DNA from: Pollutiaquabacter sp046052345
GTDB lineage: Bacteria > Bacteroidota > Bacteroidia > AKYH767-A > 2013-40CM-41-45
DNA: 64,000 nt
Direction of reading: 5' to 3'
NCBI GenBank assembly: GCA_046052345.1
Contig: JBJOMN010000001.1
Location: 41,920-105,919 of the forward strand
The position numbers and the translations under genes were made by a program. The notes under the pieces are model-generated. The model was not told the origin of the DNA and searched no databases. It was given only the letters and a program-made list of their open reading frames with translations. Below, one piece after another: positions 26,665 to 35,169 of this stretch. Each line of letters starts with the position of its first letter. Position 1 is the stretch's first letter.

Positions 26665-27534
26665 ATGAAAAGCGACTCGCCCCCGAAGGTGAAATTGGTG
26701 GAATGCCCGCGCGATGCCATGCAGGGATGGCCGGAGTTCATTCCTACGCAGTTGAAGATACGCTACCTGAACAGCCTGTTGAGGGTCGGGTTCGACACCC
26801 TCGACTTCGGCAGTTTCGTATCCCCCAAAGCGATACCCCAACTCAGTGACACGGCGCAAGTGCTGGAAGGACTCGAGCTTGAAGGCGTGGACACGGGTCT
26901 TTTGGCCATCGTTGCGAATGTGCGAGGTGCTTCCGAGGCCGCAGCTTTCCCGCAAATCCGTTACATCGGATTTCCTTTTTCCGTCTCCGAAGAATTCCAG
27001 AAGCGCAACACGAATTCAACGCAAGAGGAATCGCTGCAGCGGGTGGAAGAGATCCTTGCCCTTTGTCAAAGGCATGGCAAGGAGGCAGTACTGTATCTGT
27101 CCATGGGATTTGGAAATCCTTACGGCGATCCCTGGTCGCCTGAAATAGTGACCGGCTGGGCCGTACGTCTCGCCGGTATGGGCGCCGGTATACTGGCGCT
27201 CGCGGATACGGTAGGCGTAAGTACGCCGGAGAACATCCGTTTGTTATTTTCCACCCTTATTCCGGAACTGCCGGCGGTTGAAATAGGAGCGCACCTGCAT
27301 TCCCGGCCATCCTCCTGGAAGGAGAAGGCGGAGGCGGCTTACGGCTCAGGCTGCCGGCGTTTTGACAGCGCTTTTCGCGGCATTGGAGGCTGTCCGATGG
27401 CAGCCGATGAGCTCGTCGGCAATCTCGCCACCGAGGAACTGATCGGCTTTTTTGGCGGGTCTTCGTCGTTAGGTCTGGATCCTGCCGCCGTTTCGGATTC
27501 CTTGCTGTTGTCCGGTCAGGTATTCCACGGATGA
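26665..27534 (+). CDS. Hydroxymethylglutaryl-CoA lyase
   Basis: The 289-residue TIM-barrel protein has the HMG-CoA lyase motifs: VECPRDAMQGW near residue 10 with the metal-binding Asp, LDFGSFVSPKAIPQ near 48, the metal-site histidines in GAHLHSR near 210, and the C-terminal GIGGCPMA signature with the loop cysteine near 240. It cleaves HMG-CoA to acetoacetate and acetyl-CoA in leucine and ketone-body breakdown. A TTG at 26656 would add three residues; the ATG at 26665 is preferred. It follows the DUF4920 gene by six bases. Confidence 0.92.
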   Translation: MKSDSPPKVKLVECPRDAMQGWPEFIPTQLKIRYLNSLLRVGFDTLDFGSFVSPKAIPQLSDTAQVLEGLELEGVDTGLLAIVANVRGASEAAAFPQIRYIGFPFSVSEEFQKRNTNSTQEESLQRVEEILALCQRHGKEAVLYLSMGFGNPYGDPWSPEIVTGWAVRLAGMGAGILALADTVGVSTPENIRLLFSTLIPELPAVEIGAHLHSRPSSWKEKAEAAYGSGCRRFDSAFRGIGGCPMAADELVGNLATEELIGFFGGSSSLGLDPAAVSDSLLLSGQVFHG

Positions 27535-27606
27535 TTTCGTCTCTTTTTCAACAGGATGATTCGATAAAGCCCCTGTCAGGCGCGGTTTTTGAAGGTCAAT
27601 CAACGT

Positions 27607-27614
27607 TATTTTTG
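27607..27614 (+). promoter_or_regulatory. -7 box upstream of the coiled-coil gene
   Basis: TATTTTTG is an exact TAnnTTTG match seven bases before the ATG at 27622. A TTTG lies upstream (27588-27591) but at 15 bases rather than 19, so the -33 match is doubtful. Confidence 0.4.
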
Positions 27615-27621
27615 CAGGACC

Positions 27622-29685
27622 ATGAAACGAACGTTTTCCGTTGACCGCAAAAGGACCGATATCCTTTCGCTTCTCCTTGTTCTCCTAGTGCTGGCCTCAC
27701 AGCACGTTGCTTCCGCCCAGGTTGGATATGTCCGTGTGAAAGGGAAAGCAAGGAGCAGCAATGCTCCGCTCAACGGTGTCACCATCAATGTTTCATCGGC
27801 CGGAGGCCAGACCCAGATCATCCTGACCCAGGAAAACGGCACGTATGATTTCAATCTTGCACTGCAGAAGAATTTCACGCTTTCTTTTGTAAAGCCGGGA
27901 ATGGTGACGAAAGTGATTGAATTCAATACGACGGTTCCCGGCGACCAGACGGATATCATCTTCGAGAAGATCTTCGACATGGATCTGTTCACCGACCAAG
28001 GGGGCATCTCCCAGAATAATTCCATGAATAAACCGGTCGCCCGTTTCGCTTACGATCCGAACGTGGAGGATTTTGAATTTGACGCGAACTATTCCAAACA
28101 GGTCAAAGCCGAGCAACTGGAAGCCAGAAGAGCGATTGAAGAGCAGGAGAAACTCAGGGAGAAATCGCGACTTGATTCATTGAACAGACTGTGGACGGAT
28201 TCGCTTGCCAAATCAAAAGACTGGGAGGCCAAATTGGCTGTGATTCGTGCCGAGCAGGAAAAGGCGCGCAGGGATTCATTGGCCAAGGCTCAGGAGCAAG
28301 CAAAGCTTCAGGCCGCCGCTGCTGCACGTGAAAAAGCCCGGCAGGACTCCCTGGCCAAGGCCCAGGCGGAGGCCTTGCGTCAGCAGGAAATCGCCGAGCA
28401 ACGCGAAAAGAACCGGCGGGATTCACTGGCAAGAGCGGAGCGTGAACGTGTGCGTCTGGACTCCCTTGCCGCAGTAAAGGCTGCCGCGGAGGCTGCTGCA
28501 AAAGCCGCGGAAACGGCCCGACTGCAGCAAAAGGCCCGTCAGGATTCGATTCAGGCCGCAGCCAAGGCAGAACAGGATCGAAAGTTACAGGAGGCTGCGG
28601 AGAAGCAACGTCTTGCATTGTTGGAGAAACAACGACAGGATTCGTTATCGAAAGCGGAGGCCGCCTTCAAGATCCGTCAGAAGCAGATAGCTGATTCGAC
28701 TGAAAAAGCGAATGCAGCTTTGGCGCGTCAGCAGGCGGAGGAGCAGAAAAAGCAGGAAGAGCTGGCCAAGGCACGTGAAAAAGCCCGACAGGATTCGCTT
28801 GCAAATGCAGCCCTCTTGCAGAAGCAGCGGGAACAGGAGGAAAAGCTGCGTGCACAGGCCGCAGTGGATTCCTCGCGGAAGGCGCAGGCGGATCTGGCCG
28901 CCCGTCAAGCGGAGGAGAAGAAACAGCAGGAGGCAGCCGCCAGGGCCCGTGAAAAGGCTCAACAGGATTCCCTGCTTGCCGCCAACGAACGGGCTGCCCG
29001 GGAAAAAGCGCAAGCAGACGCGGCGGAGAAGGCACGATTGGAGAAGCTGGCCGCTGAAGCGGCAGCCGCCAAGGCGCTCCTTGCTGAGACAAACAGACAG
29101 GCCGAGCAGAACAGAAAGGATTCTCTCGCCGCTGCTGAAAGACAACGGCTTGCCATGATTGCAGAAAAGAATCGCAAGGATTCCGTCGATAAGGCGGAGG
29201 CTGCAGCCAAAGCGCAGGCGGATGCGGATGAAAAAGCCAGACAGGAGGAGCTTAGAAAGCAGCGGTTGGCTCAGGAAAAAGCTACGCAGGATTCCTTGAC
29301 TCAACTGGCTAAGGAGGCGGCAGAGAAGGAGGAAGCAGAACGTCAGGCACGGGCTTATGCAGAGATACAGGCCAGAAAGGAAATGCAGGCGAAATCCGCG
29401 CAGGTCAAAACGGAGACAAAAGCCGCCCCTGCTGCCGGAAAGGCCAGTGCTGCCGCGCCCAAGATAAAGGACTCCGATTATCAGGAAGGGATCACCGAGG
29501 AGACCATCACAGAAAGCAACCGTTCGATCAAACGTGTTGTCATCAAAGTGGACGGCAAGGCTGACGATTATCAAAAAGTGGTGTATAACTGGGGCGGAAT
29601 TTTCTATTTCAAGAACGAGATGTCCATCACCCAGACCACCTTCGAACAGGATATCAAAAATGCCCGTGCCACACTCAAGAAGTGA
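27622..29685 (+). CDS. Exported long coiled-coil protein with DSL repeats
   Basis: The 687-residue protein has a signal peptide (about 33 residues, ending VASAQ). A carboxypeptidase-regulatory-like beta domain covers about 36-125 (YVRVKGKARSSNAPLNGVTIN). A coiled coil of about 450 residues, extremely rich in Ala, Lys, Glu, Gln and Arg, follows (about 155-610). A compact C-terminal domain (about 630-687) contains VVIKVDGKADDYQKVVYNWGG. Within the coil, about fourteen copies of an (R/Q)xDSL(A/S)KA-like motif recur every 20-40 residues. No enzymatic motif is seen. It is probably a periplasmic or envelope-spanning structural protein. The start at 27622 is chosen over a TTG at 27589 because the signal peptide begins there and a -7 box precedes it. 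surE follows. Confidence 0.8.
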   Translation: MKRTFSVDRKRTDILSLLLVLLVLASQHVASAQVGYVRVKGKARSSNAPLNGVTINVSSAGGQTQIILTQENGTYDFNLALQKNFTLSFVKPGMVTKVIEFNTTVPGDQTDIIFEKIFDMDLFTDQGGISQNNSMNKPVARFAYDPNVEDFEFDANYSKQVKAEQLEARRAIEEQEKLREKSRLDSLNRLWTDSLAKSKDWEAKLAVIRAEQEKARRDSLAKAQEQAKLQAAAAAREKARQDSLAKAQAEALRQQEIAEQREKNRRDSLARAERERVRLDSLAAVKAAAEAAAKAAETARLQQKARQDSIQAAAKAEQDRKLQEAAEKQRLALLEKQRQDSLSKAEAAFKIRQKQIADSTEKANAALARQQAEEQKKQEELAKAREKARQDSLANAALLQKQREQEEKLRAQAAVDSSRKAQADLAARQAEEKKQQEAAARAREKAQQDSLLAANERAAREKAQADAAEKARLEKLAAEAAAAKALLAETNRQAEQNRKDSLAAAERQRLAMIAEKNRKDSVDKAEAAAKAQADADEKARQEELRKQRLAQEKATQDSLTQLAKEAAEKEEAERQARAYAEIQARKEMQAKSAQVKTETKAAPAAGKASAAAPKIKDSDYQEGITEETITESNRSIKRVVIKVDGKADDYQKVVYNWGGIFYFKNEMSITQTTFEQDIKNARATLKK

Positions 29686-29760
29686 AGTGTCGGAACCGAC
29701 GACCATGCTCCTGAGGTTTGCCTGTTTTGCTAACTTCGCTTGCGCATTTTTGGAGCAATC

Positions 29761-30540
29761 ATGACGAACAGACAACGCCCCGTCATTCTGGTCACTAACG
29801 ATGACGGGATTACCGCACCGGGCCTTCATGCCCTTGTGGATGCAGTAAAAGACCTTGGTGACATTCTGGTAGTCGCCCCGGACAGTCCGCAGTCCGGCAT
29901 GGGTCATGCCATTACGCTCAACCGTCCGCTGCGGCTGGACAAGGTCGATGTGCACGGCGAGCATGACTGGTACCAGTGCAGCGGCACACCGGTCGACTGT
30001 GTCAAATTGGCGATCGACAAGCTCCTGCACTTCAAACCGGATCTTTGCCTGTCAGGAGTCAACCATGGCAGCAATTCTTCCATCAATGTCATTTATTCCG
30101 GCACCATGTCGGCCGCCATGGAAGGTGCCATCGAGGGTATTCCCTCGGCAGGTTTCTCACTGCTGAATTATTCACTCGATGCCGATTTTACGGCTGCGAA
30201 GGCGGTCGCACGGAAAGTGGCGCAGAACATCATTGCCAACGGATTGCCGACCGGCTCCTTGTTGAATGTCAACATTCCTTACCTCCCGCTGGACGGGCTC
30301 AAAGGAATGAGGATCTGCCGTCAGGCCGCTGCCAAATGGCAGGAGGAATTCGACGAGCGTGTCGATCCGAACCGCCGCAAGTACTACTGGCTGACCGGAA
30401 AGTTCGTCAATCAGGACAAAGGCGAGGATACGGACGAACACGCCCTGGCGAACGGCTATGTATCGATTGTTCCGGTATCATTTGATTTCACGGCGCATCA
30501 TGCCATTCCTTTCCTTAACGAGCAAGGCTATGAGCTTTAA
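29761..30540 (+). CDS. surE: 5'/3'-nucleotidase SurE
   Basis: The 259-residue protein has the SurE metal-binding motif LVTNDDGITAPGL at residues 10-22, with APDSPQSGMGHAIT near 40, SGTPVDCVKLA near 78 and GVNHGSNSSINVIYSGTMSAAMEG near 98. It is a metal-dependent survival-protein phosphatase acting on nucleoside 5'- and 3'-monophosphates. The frame could start at 29740, but the ATG at 29761 matches the family. The next gene starts 11 bases before its stop, implying translational coupling. Confidence 0.95.
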   Translation: MTNRQRPVILVTNDDGITAPGLHALVDAVKDLGDILVVAPDSPQSGMGHAITLNRPLRLDKVDVHGEHDWYQCSGTPVDCVKLAIDKLLHFKPDLCLSGVNHGSNSSINVIYSGTMSAAMEGAIEGIPSAGFSLLNYSLDADFTAAKAVARKVAQNIIANGLPTGSLLNVNIPYLPLDGLKGMRICRQAAAKWQEEFDERVDPNRRKYYWLTGKFVNQDKGEDTDEHALANGYVSIVPVSFDFTAHHAIPFLNEQGYEL

Positions 30541-30838
30541 GGACGTGGTCGGCGAAGACCGTCTTCTCAAAGGAGTCGCCGTCGGATTGGTGGCCGTTCC
30601 GTTGGTCTATTGGGTGCTGGAAGGCTTCGGTTCATTGTTATCGGAAGCATCGGGGAATCCTGAAATCTTCCGTGCGCCGCGCGTCCAGTTATACGCGTTG
30701 GCGACCCTGATCATACTTTGCAGGATACTCATGGTCAACATGAAACTCGAAGAGACAGGGAGAGGTATGTTATTGGTGGTATGTCTCTCGGCATTCGGTT
30801 ATCTGTTCTACAGTTACAAGATCCGTCATGGCTTCTGA
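30530..30838 (+). CDS. Small membrane protein, three predicted TM segments, unknown
   Basis: This 102-residue protein is not a family I recognise. It has a short polar N-terminus (MSFKDVVGEDR) and hydrophobic segments at about residues 15-33, 50-64 and 79-95, separated by charged loops. It overlaps surE by 11 bases at its start and the next small gene by 11 bases at its end, so all are probably translated together. The frame is open to 30458, but that part lies inside surE and is not credible. Its place in a surE-lpxB operon suggests an inner-membrane role linked to envelope building; that is inference only. Confidence 0.65.
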   Translation: MSFKDVVGEDRLLKGVAVGLVAVPLVYWVLEGFGSLLSEASGNPEIFRAPRVQLYALATLIILCRILMVNMKLEETGRGMLLVVCLSAFGYLFYSYKIRHGF

Positions 30839-31127
30839 GAATGGATTCAGCCGACAAAGCCTTACCGGCTGGCTCACCGGATTGTTGGCACCTCCTGCCG
30901 GATTCACGGTATTCTGCTATTTCTTCTTCTCAGGACAGACCATTACCGAGGTTTGGCGGATGTTCGAAGAGCGGCATGTTCTTCCGCATGTCATCAGTCT
31001 TTCCGTCATCGTGAACCTTGTCTGCTTCTTCGCTTTCCTGAAGGCCGACAAGGATGCTTCAGCAAGGGGAGTCTTGGGCGCCACCTTCCTATACGTCTTT
31101 GTGGTCCTTTATCTCAAATTCCTCTGA
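30828..31127 (+). CDS. Small membrane protein, two or three TM segments, unknown
   Basis: The 99-residue protein has hydrophobic segments at about residues 14-35, 52-70 and 83-99, with a charged middle loop (VWRMFEERHVLPH). The end is hydrophobic up to the last residue (VVLYLKFL). No family is recognised. Its stop overlaps the lpxB ATG by one base (TGATG), so lpxB translation is probably coupled to it. From its size and layout it looks like a partner of the preceding small membrane protein. Confidence 0.65.
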   Translation: MASENGFSRQSLTGWLTGLLAPPAGFTVFCYFFFSGQTITEVWRMFEERHVLPHVISLSVIVNLVCFFAFLKADKDASARGVLGATFLYVFVVLYLKFL

Positions 31128-32239
31128 TGCGTTACTATATCATCGCCGGCGAGGCTTCGGGCGACCTTCATGCGTCCAATCTCATGCGGGAGCTCAGGAG
31201 GAAGGATCCTTCCGCCGAATTCCGCTGTTGGGGCGGCGACCTGATGCAACAGGAGGGAGGTGTGCTTGTCCGCCACTTCCGTGACCTGGCCTTCATGGGT
31301 TTTGCGGAAGTACTGATGAACATTCGTACCATCCTCCGTAATCTAAAAGCCTGCAGGGAAGATATTCTCAGCTATTCTCCGGATGTCCTGATATTGGTGG
31401 ATTATCCCGGATTCAATCTCAGGATCGCACGATTCGCCCATGAAAACGGGATCCGTGTCGTCTATTACATTTCTCCTCAGGCTTGGGCCTGGAAGGAATC
31501 GCGTGTAAACGTCATCAAGAAGGTCGTTGATCGTATGCTGGTGATACTTCCTTTCGAAGTGGATTTCTACCGGAAACACCATTATCCGGTCCATTTCGTA
31601 GGTCATCCGTTGCTGGATGCTGTTGAACGCCACCGGCCTGAGAAGGATGAAGATCTTGGATTGTCAGGAGATGCCCGGCCTTTGATCGCACTGCTTCCGG
31701 GAAGCAGAAGACAGGAGATTCTCGCCAAACTTCCGATCATGCTCTCCGTCGTGGATCGATTTCCGGAGTACAGATTCGTGATTGCGGGAGCGCCTTCCCT
31801 CGATCATTCCGTTTATGAAGAGGTTTTGAAAGGGCGCCCTGTACCGGTCATCTCCGGAAATACCTACGGCATTCTCCGAAAGTCACATGCCGCACTCGTC
31901 ACCTCGGGTACTGCTACGCTCGAGACGGCGCTGTTCAATGTCCCCCAAGTCGTCTGTTACAAGGCGAATCCCGTATCCTACAGCATTGCTAAACGTCTGG
32001 TCAAGATACGCTTCATATCCTTGGTCAACCTGATCATGGACCGAGAGATCGTACGCGAACTCATTCAACAGGATCTTGATTCCCTGAATCTGGAGCGGGA
32101 ACTCCGGAAGATCCTTGAAGGCCCTGACCGTGAAAAAATGCTCCTTGAATACGTAGAGTTACGGAAGGCGCTGGGAGGACCAGGTGCTTCGGCCAAAGCC
32201 GCCGATATCATCATAGACTTCCTGACGGAATCCCGCTAA
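31127..32239 (+). CDS. lpxB: Lipid-A-disaccharide synthase
   Basis: The 370-residue protein is LpxB. It has the N-terminal AGEASGDLHASNLM motif at residues 7-20, DYPGFNLRIA near 91, YISPQAWAWKESRV near 118, FVGHPLLDAV near 155, and the sugar-nucleotide motif LLPGSRRQEI near 187, with TSGTATLETAL near 260. It condenses UDP-2,3-diacylglucosamine with lipid X to make the lipid A disaccharide at the inner membrane. The frame is open upstream to 30953 but the ATG at 31127 gives the correct start. Together with lptD later in the window it shows an LPS-bearing outer membrane. Confidence 0.96.
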   Translation: MRYYIIAGEASGDLHASNLMRELRRKDPSAEFRCWGGDLMQQEGGVLVRHFRDLAFMGFAEVLMNIRTILRNLKACREDILSYSPDVLILVDYPGFNLRIARFAHENGIRVVYYISPQAWAWKESRVNVIKKVVDRMLVILPFEVDFYRKHHYPVHFVGHPLLDAVERHRPEKDEDLGLSGDARPLIALLPGSRRQEILAKLPIMLSVVDRFPEYRFVIAGAPSLDHSVYEEVLKGRPVPVISGNTYGILRKSHAALVTSGTATLETALFNVPQVVCYKANPVSYSIAKRLVKIRFISLVNLIMDREIVRELIQQDLDSLNLERELRKILEGPDREKMLLEYVELRKALGGPGASAKAADIIIDFLTESR

Positions 32240-32309
32240 AGGCTGGTTACTTTCCGGTGTGTTTTTTTATACCCGGCAAATCAGCCCTGTCAGGCGATAG
32301 CTTGCGGTT

Positions 32310-34208
32310 GTGTATGAGGCACGTCTGAGGCCGCTGGCCCGATCGGTTCCGTTTTTTCTGGCCGGCATCTGGAGCGGTACAGGCACTGTATCCGATCCTG
32401 TTTTTGCCTATGTCCTGCTTTTTGTATCACTGTATTGGTTGTCGCTGCGGATTTTCAGTATCCGTAACTGGCTTTCCTATACGGATCGATGGAAAGTCGG
32501 AGCCGCTTTATATGTCGGACTTTTCGCTGCCGGATATTTGACAGGACATCTGCAGGACGAAAGACTGTCACGGAGTCATCTTTCTCACAGGAAAATGACG
32601 GCTTTCATCGGCGAACTGGTTTCTGAGCCGGTTAAAAAAGGTTCACGGTACCGAGCCGTAATGAAGGCTGAAGCCGCTCTGCAACAGGGAGAGTGGTCTG
32701 CGGTTTCCGGAAGGTTAGTCATCTATTTCCCCGAGGGAAATCCGATGACAGGATATTCCATCGGCAGCCGTTTTTTAATCGGCTCTTCCTGCAGGCCCGC
32801 CGAACCTCCGCGCATTCCGGGGCAGTTTGATTTCCGGGAGTGGCTTTCGCGAAAGCAGGTGTATGACATTTGCCGGCCGAGCCCCGGTCAATTCTGCTTT
32901 TTGCAATCCGATAGCGGGTTCTCCCTCGAGCGATTCATGTCAGACATGCAAAAGAAACTCATCGGGATATTCCGTTCAGCAGGATTTTCAGGGAATGATC
33001 TGGGTGTCGTTTCGGCACTCGTCCTGGGTGATGACGATGGAGTTGACAATTCGCTGTTGCATGCTTTTTCCTCTTCAGGTACGCTGCATGTGCTCTCCGT
33101 TTCCGGTATGCATGTCGCGGTGATACATCTTGCGGTCGAACGTCTCCTTGCGGTTTTCTACCGACGTAAAAGAAACCACTGGTCGAAGACGACGATTTCC
33201 ATGCTCTTCCTTTGGTCGTACGCATTGCTGACCGGCTTCTCTCCCGCGGTGCGCCGCGCAGCTTTGATGCTTTCCCTGGTGCTGGTCGGAAAGACACTGA
33301 ATCGCCCGGCGGATATCTGGAACCTGCTTGCAGGTTCCGTACTGATCCTGGTGGCTTTCCGGCCGGGCTTGCTCTTCGAAAGCGGATTTCAGCTTTCGTA
33401 TGCAGCGGTGGCCGGAATCCTCGGGTTTTATCCATGGCTCTCGGAGAGAGCAGGGGAAGGAGGGCGGCTAAGCGGGTTTGTCATCAGGTCCGTATGTGTA
33501 GCCCTGTCCGCTCAATGGTTTACCTTCCCGTTGGGACTCTATTACTTCCATCAATTCCCCAATTATTTCCTTCCGGCGAACCTGGTGATCATTCCGTGGT
33601 CAACGGCCGTAATGTTCGGCGGGATCCTGTTGCTGTTCCTTCATCCCTTCCAAGGATTGTTCATGGCTGCCGCTCCGCTACTGAAATGGCTTACCGGCGG
33701 ATTGAACCGAACAGTCCTGCTTTTCGACCGCTTACCCCGGGCACAGACTTCCGGCATATGGATTTCCGGCTTCGAATGCGTACTGTTGCTTGGGGCTGTC
33801 ATACTGCTGACGCTATTCCTGACATCACGCAGGAATGTATGGTTGTTCCGTTCGCTGATAGTCCTTCTCTCTTTTTTCGGCTTGAGGATAGGGGACATCC
33901 GTTCGGTATGCGAACGAAATTCTGTCATATCCTGGAACAGCGGCCGGTTGCCTGTTTCCTTAGTCTGCGGCCGACGCTCACTCACGATCGGCAACGACAA
34001 CGAAGCCGATTCCATCCGGATTTCGAACGGTCTGGATGCGCTGGGTGTATCGCGCACAGAAAGATATTCAGTAGATACCTTTGTGCCGGAAAGTGCATTG
34101 CGAATGGGTTTCCCTGCACTGATCATCGGGGAGCTTTTACTGCTTCCCGACACCACTTTCAAGGTCACTGCCGATAGTCCCGGGCAACGTAATTTCAATT
34201 ACCGGTGA
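32310..34208 (+). CDS. comEC: ComEC/Rec2-family membrane protein without C-terminal MBL domain
   Basis: The 632-residue protein has an N-terminal membrane part and an OB-like DUF4131 region (about 85-205). The ComEC channel domain (about 235-510) has the hallmark HVLSVSGMHVAVIH near residue 260 and many transmembrane helices. It ends about 120 residues after the last helices and lacks the metallo-beta-lactamase domain that completes long ComEC proteins. ComEC forms the inner-membrane pore for single-stranded DNA uptake. The start is a GTG at 32310. It ends with a 14-base overlap on the convergent MBL gene. The short form is, from memory, common in this phylum. Confidence 0.9.
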   Translation: MYEARLRPLARSVPFFLAGIWSGTGTVSDPVFAYVLLFVSLYWLSLRIFSIRNWLSYTDRWKVGAALYVGLFAAGYLTGHLQDERLSRSHLSHRKMTAFIGELVSEPVKKGSRYRAVMKAEAALQQGEWSAVSGRLVIYFPEGNPMTGYSIGSRFLIGSSCRPAEPPRIPGQFDFREWLSRKQVYDICRPSPGQFCFLQSDSGFSLERFMSDMQKKLIGIFRSAGFSGNDLGVVSALVLGDDDGVDNSLLHAFSSSGTLHVLSVSGMHVAVIHLAVERLLAVFYRRKRNHWSKTTISMLFLWSYALLTGFSPAVRRAALMLSLVLVGKTLNRPADIWNLLAGSVLILVAFRPGLLFESGFQLSYAAVAGILGFYPWLSERAGEGGRLSGFVIRSVCVALSAQWFTFPLGLYYFHQFPNYFLPANLVIIPWSTAVMFGGILLLFLHPFQGLFMAAAPLLKWLTGGLNRTVLLFDRLPRAQTSGIWISGFECVLLLGAVILLTLFLTSRRNVWLFRSLIVLLSFFGLRIGDIRSVCERNSVISWNSGRLPVSLVCGRRSLTIGNDNEADSIRISNGLDALGVSRTERYSVDTFVPESALRMGFPALIIGELLLLPDTTFKVTADSPGQRNFNYR

Positions 34209-35043
34209 AGGACGCCAGCGTGAAATTCTCCTTGACACGGGGCCCTTTTTCGGTCGCGGTAAGGCGGGCGCACTCGTTCACCGGATCATGTTCGAAAAAC
34301 AACGTCCATTCCTCACGGACTGCCCGGTCCAGGAATAAGGACTTCTCCTCCATGGTCATCAGCGGACGCGTGTCATAGCCCATGACATAGGGCAGCGGTA
34401 CATGAGCGGAAGTCGGGATAAGATCCGCGCAGTAAACCACAGTTCCTTTATCTGTTTTGATCACAGGCAGCATCATGGCGTCCGTGTGGCCGTAAACATA
34501 ATATAAGCCGAATCCGGGGGCCAGCTCATCTCCCTCGCGGTGGTAGCGCAAGTGCCCGCTTTCCAGGATAGGAAGTATGTTTTCTTTCAGGAAACTCGCT
34601 TTCTCCCTCGGATTAGGTTCGGTAGCCCATTTCCAATGCCGCTCATTCGACCAGTAGGTCGCATTCGGAAAGCAAAGTTCCATCCCGCTGCCGTCCGGCT
34701 TGCGTCGCAGGCTTCCGCCGCAATGGTCGAAATGAAGATGTGTCAGAAGGACATCGGTGATGTCCGACTCGTCGTATCCGAGTTTTTTCAGTGAACGTTG
34801 CAGGCTGTCCTCACCGTGCAGGTAGTAGTGAGAAAAGAACTTCTGGTCCTGTTTGTCACCGATGCCGTTGTCGACAAGTATCAGCCGGTCGCCTGTCTCC
34901 ACCAGCAGGCAACGCATCGCCATTTCAATCATGTTGTTTTCATCAGCGGGGCAAAGTCGCTGCCAGATGGATTTTGGTACTACACCGAACATGGCGCCGC
35001 CGTCGAGTTTGAAATACCCTGTGTCGATAGTGTGAAGTCGCAT
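34195..35043 (-). CDS. MBL-fold metallo-hydrolase (lactonase-like)
   Basis: From the ATG at 35043 the protein has 282 residues. It carries the zinc motif LLTHLHFDHCGG near residue 100, a preceding VETGDRLILVDNGIGD strand, further ligands in YVYGHTDAMMLP near 195 and VYCADLIPTS near 213, and a final FEHDPVNECARL near 255. This set is typical of AHL-lactonase-like or generic MBL hydrolases. The frame is open to 35250 but would overlap mpl; the ATG chosen gives the usual N-terminus. It is not the missing MBL part of ComEC: it has a complete lactonase-type domain, starts independently and lies on the opposite strand. The substrate is unknown. Confidence 0.88.
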   Translation of the reverse strand: MRLHTIDTGYFKLDGGAMFGVVPKSIWQRLCPADENNMIEMAMRCLLVETGDRLILVDNGIGDKQDQKFFSHYYLHGEDSLQRSLKKLGYDESDITDVLLTHLHFDHCGGSLRRKPDGSGMELCFPNATYWSNERHWKWATEPNPREKASFLKENILPILESGHLRYHREGDELAPGFGLYYVYGHTDAMMLPVIKTDKGTVVYCADLIPTSAHVPLPYVMGYDTRPLMTMEEKSLFLDRAVREEWTLFFEHDPVNECARLTATEKGPRVKENFTLASFTGN

Positions 35044-35169
35044 GGAGAGGGATTTGAAACAAAGGTACGAGTTAAAGGCGCTGTTGGTAAACCGGTTGAA
35101 ACAACGTTTCCCGCTGTTCGGTGACAGGACACCGTTTTCTGAAATTAGCCTTCTGGATAACACCTTTCC

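Noticed and set aside
28645..30030. 461-codon minus-strand open frame
   Set aside because: It lies opposite the Ala/Lys/Glu-rich coiled coil; the Leu/Phe/Cys-rich product is an artefact of the repeats.
34195..35043. MBL gene as the detached ComEC domain
   Set aside because: It is on the opposite strand, with its own start and lactonase-type motifs.
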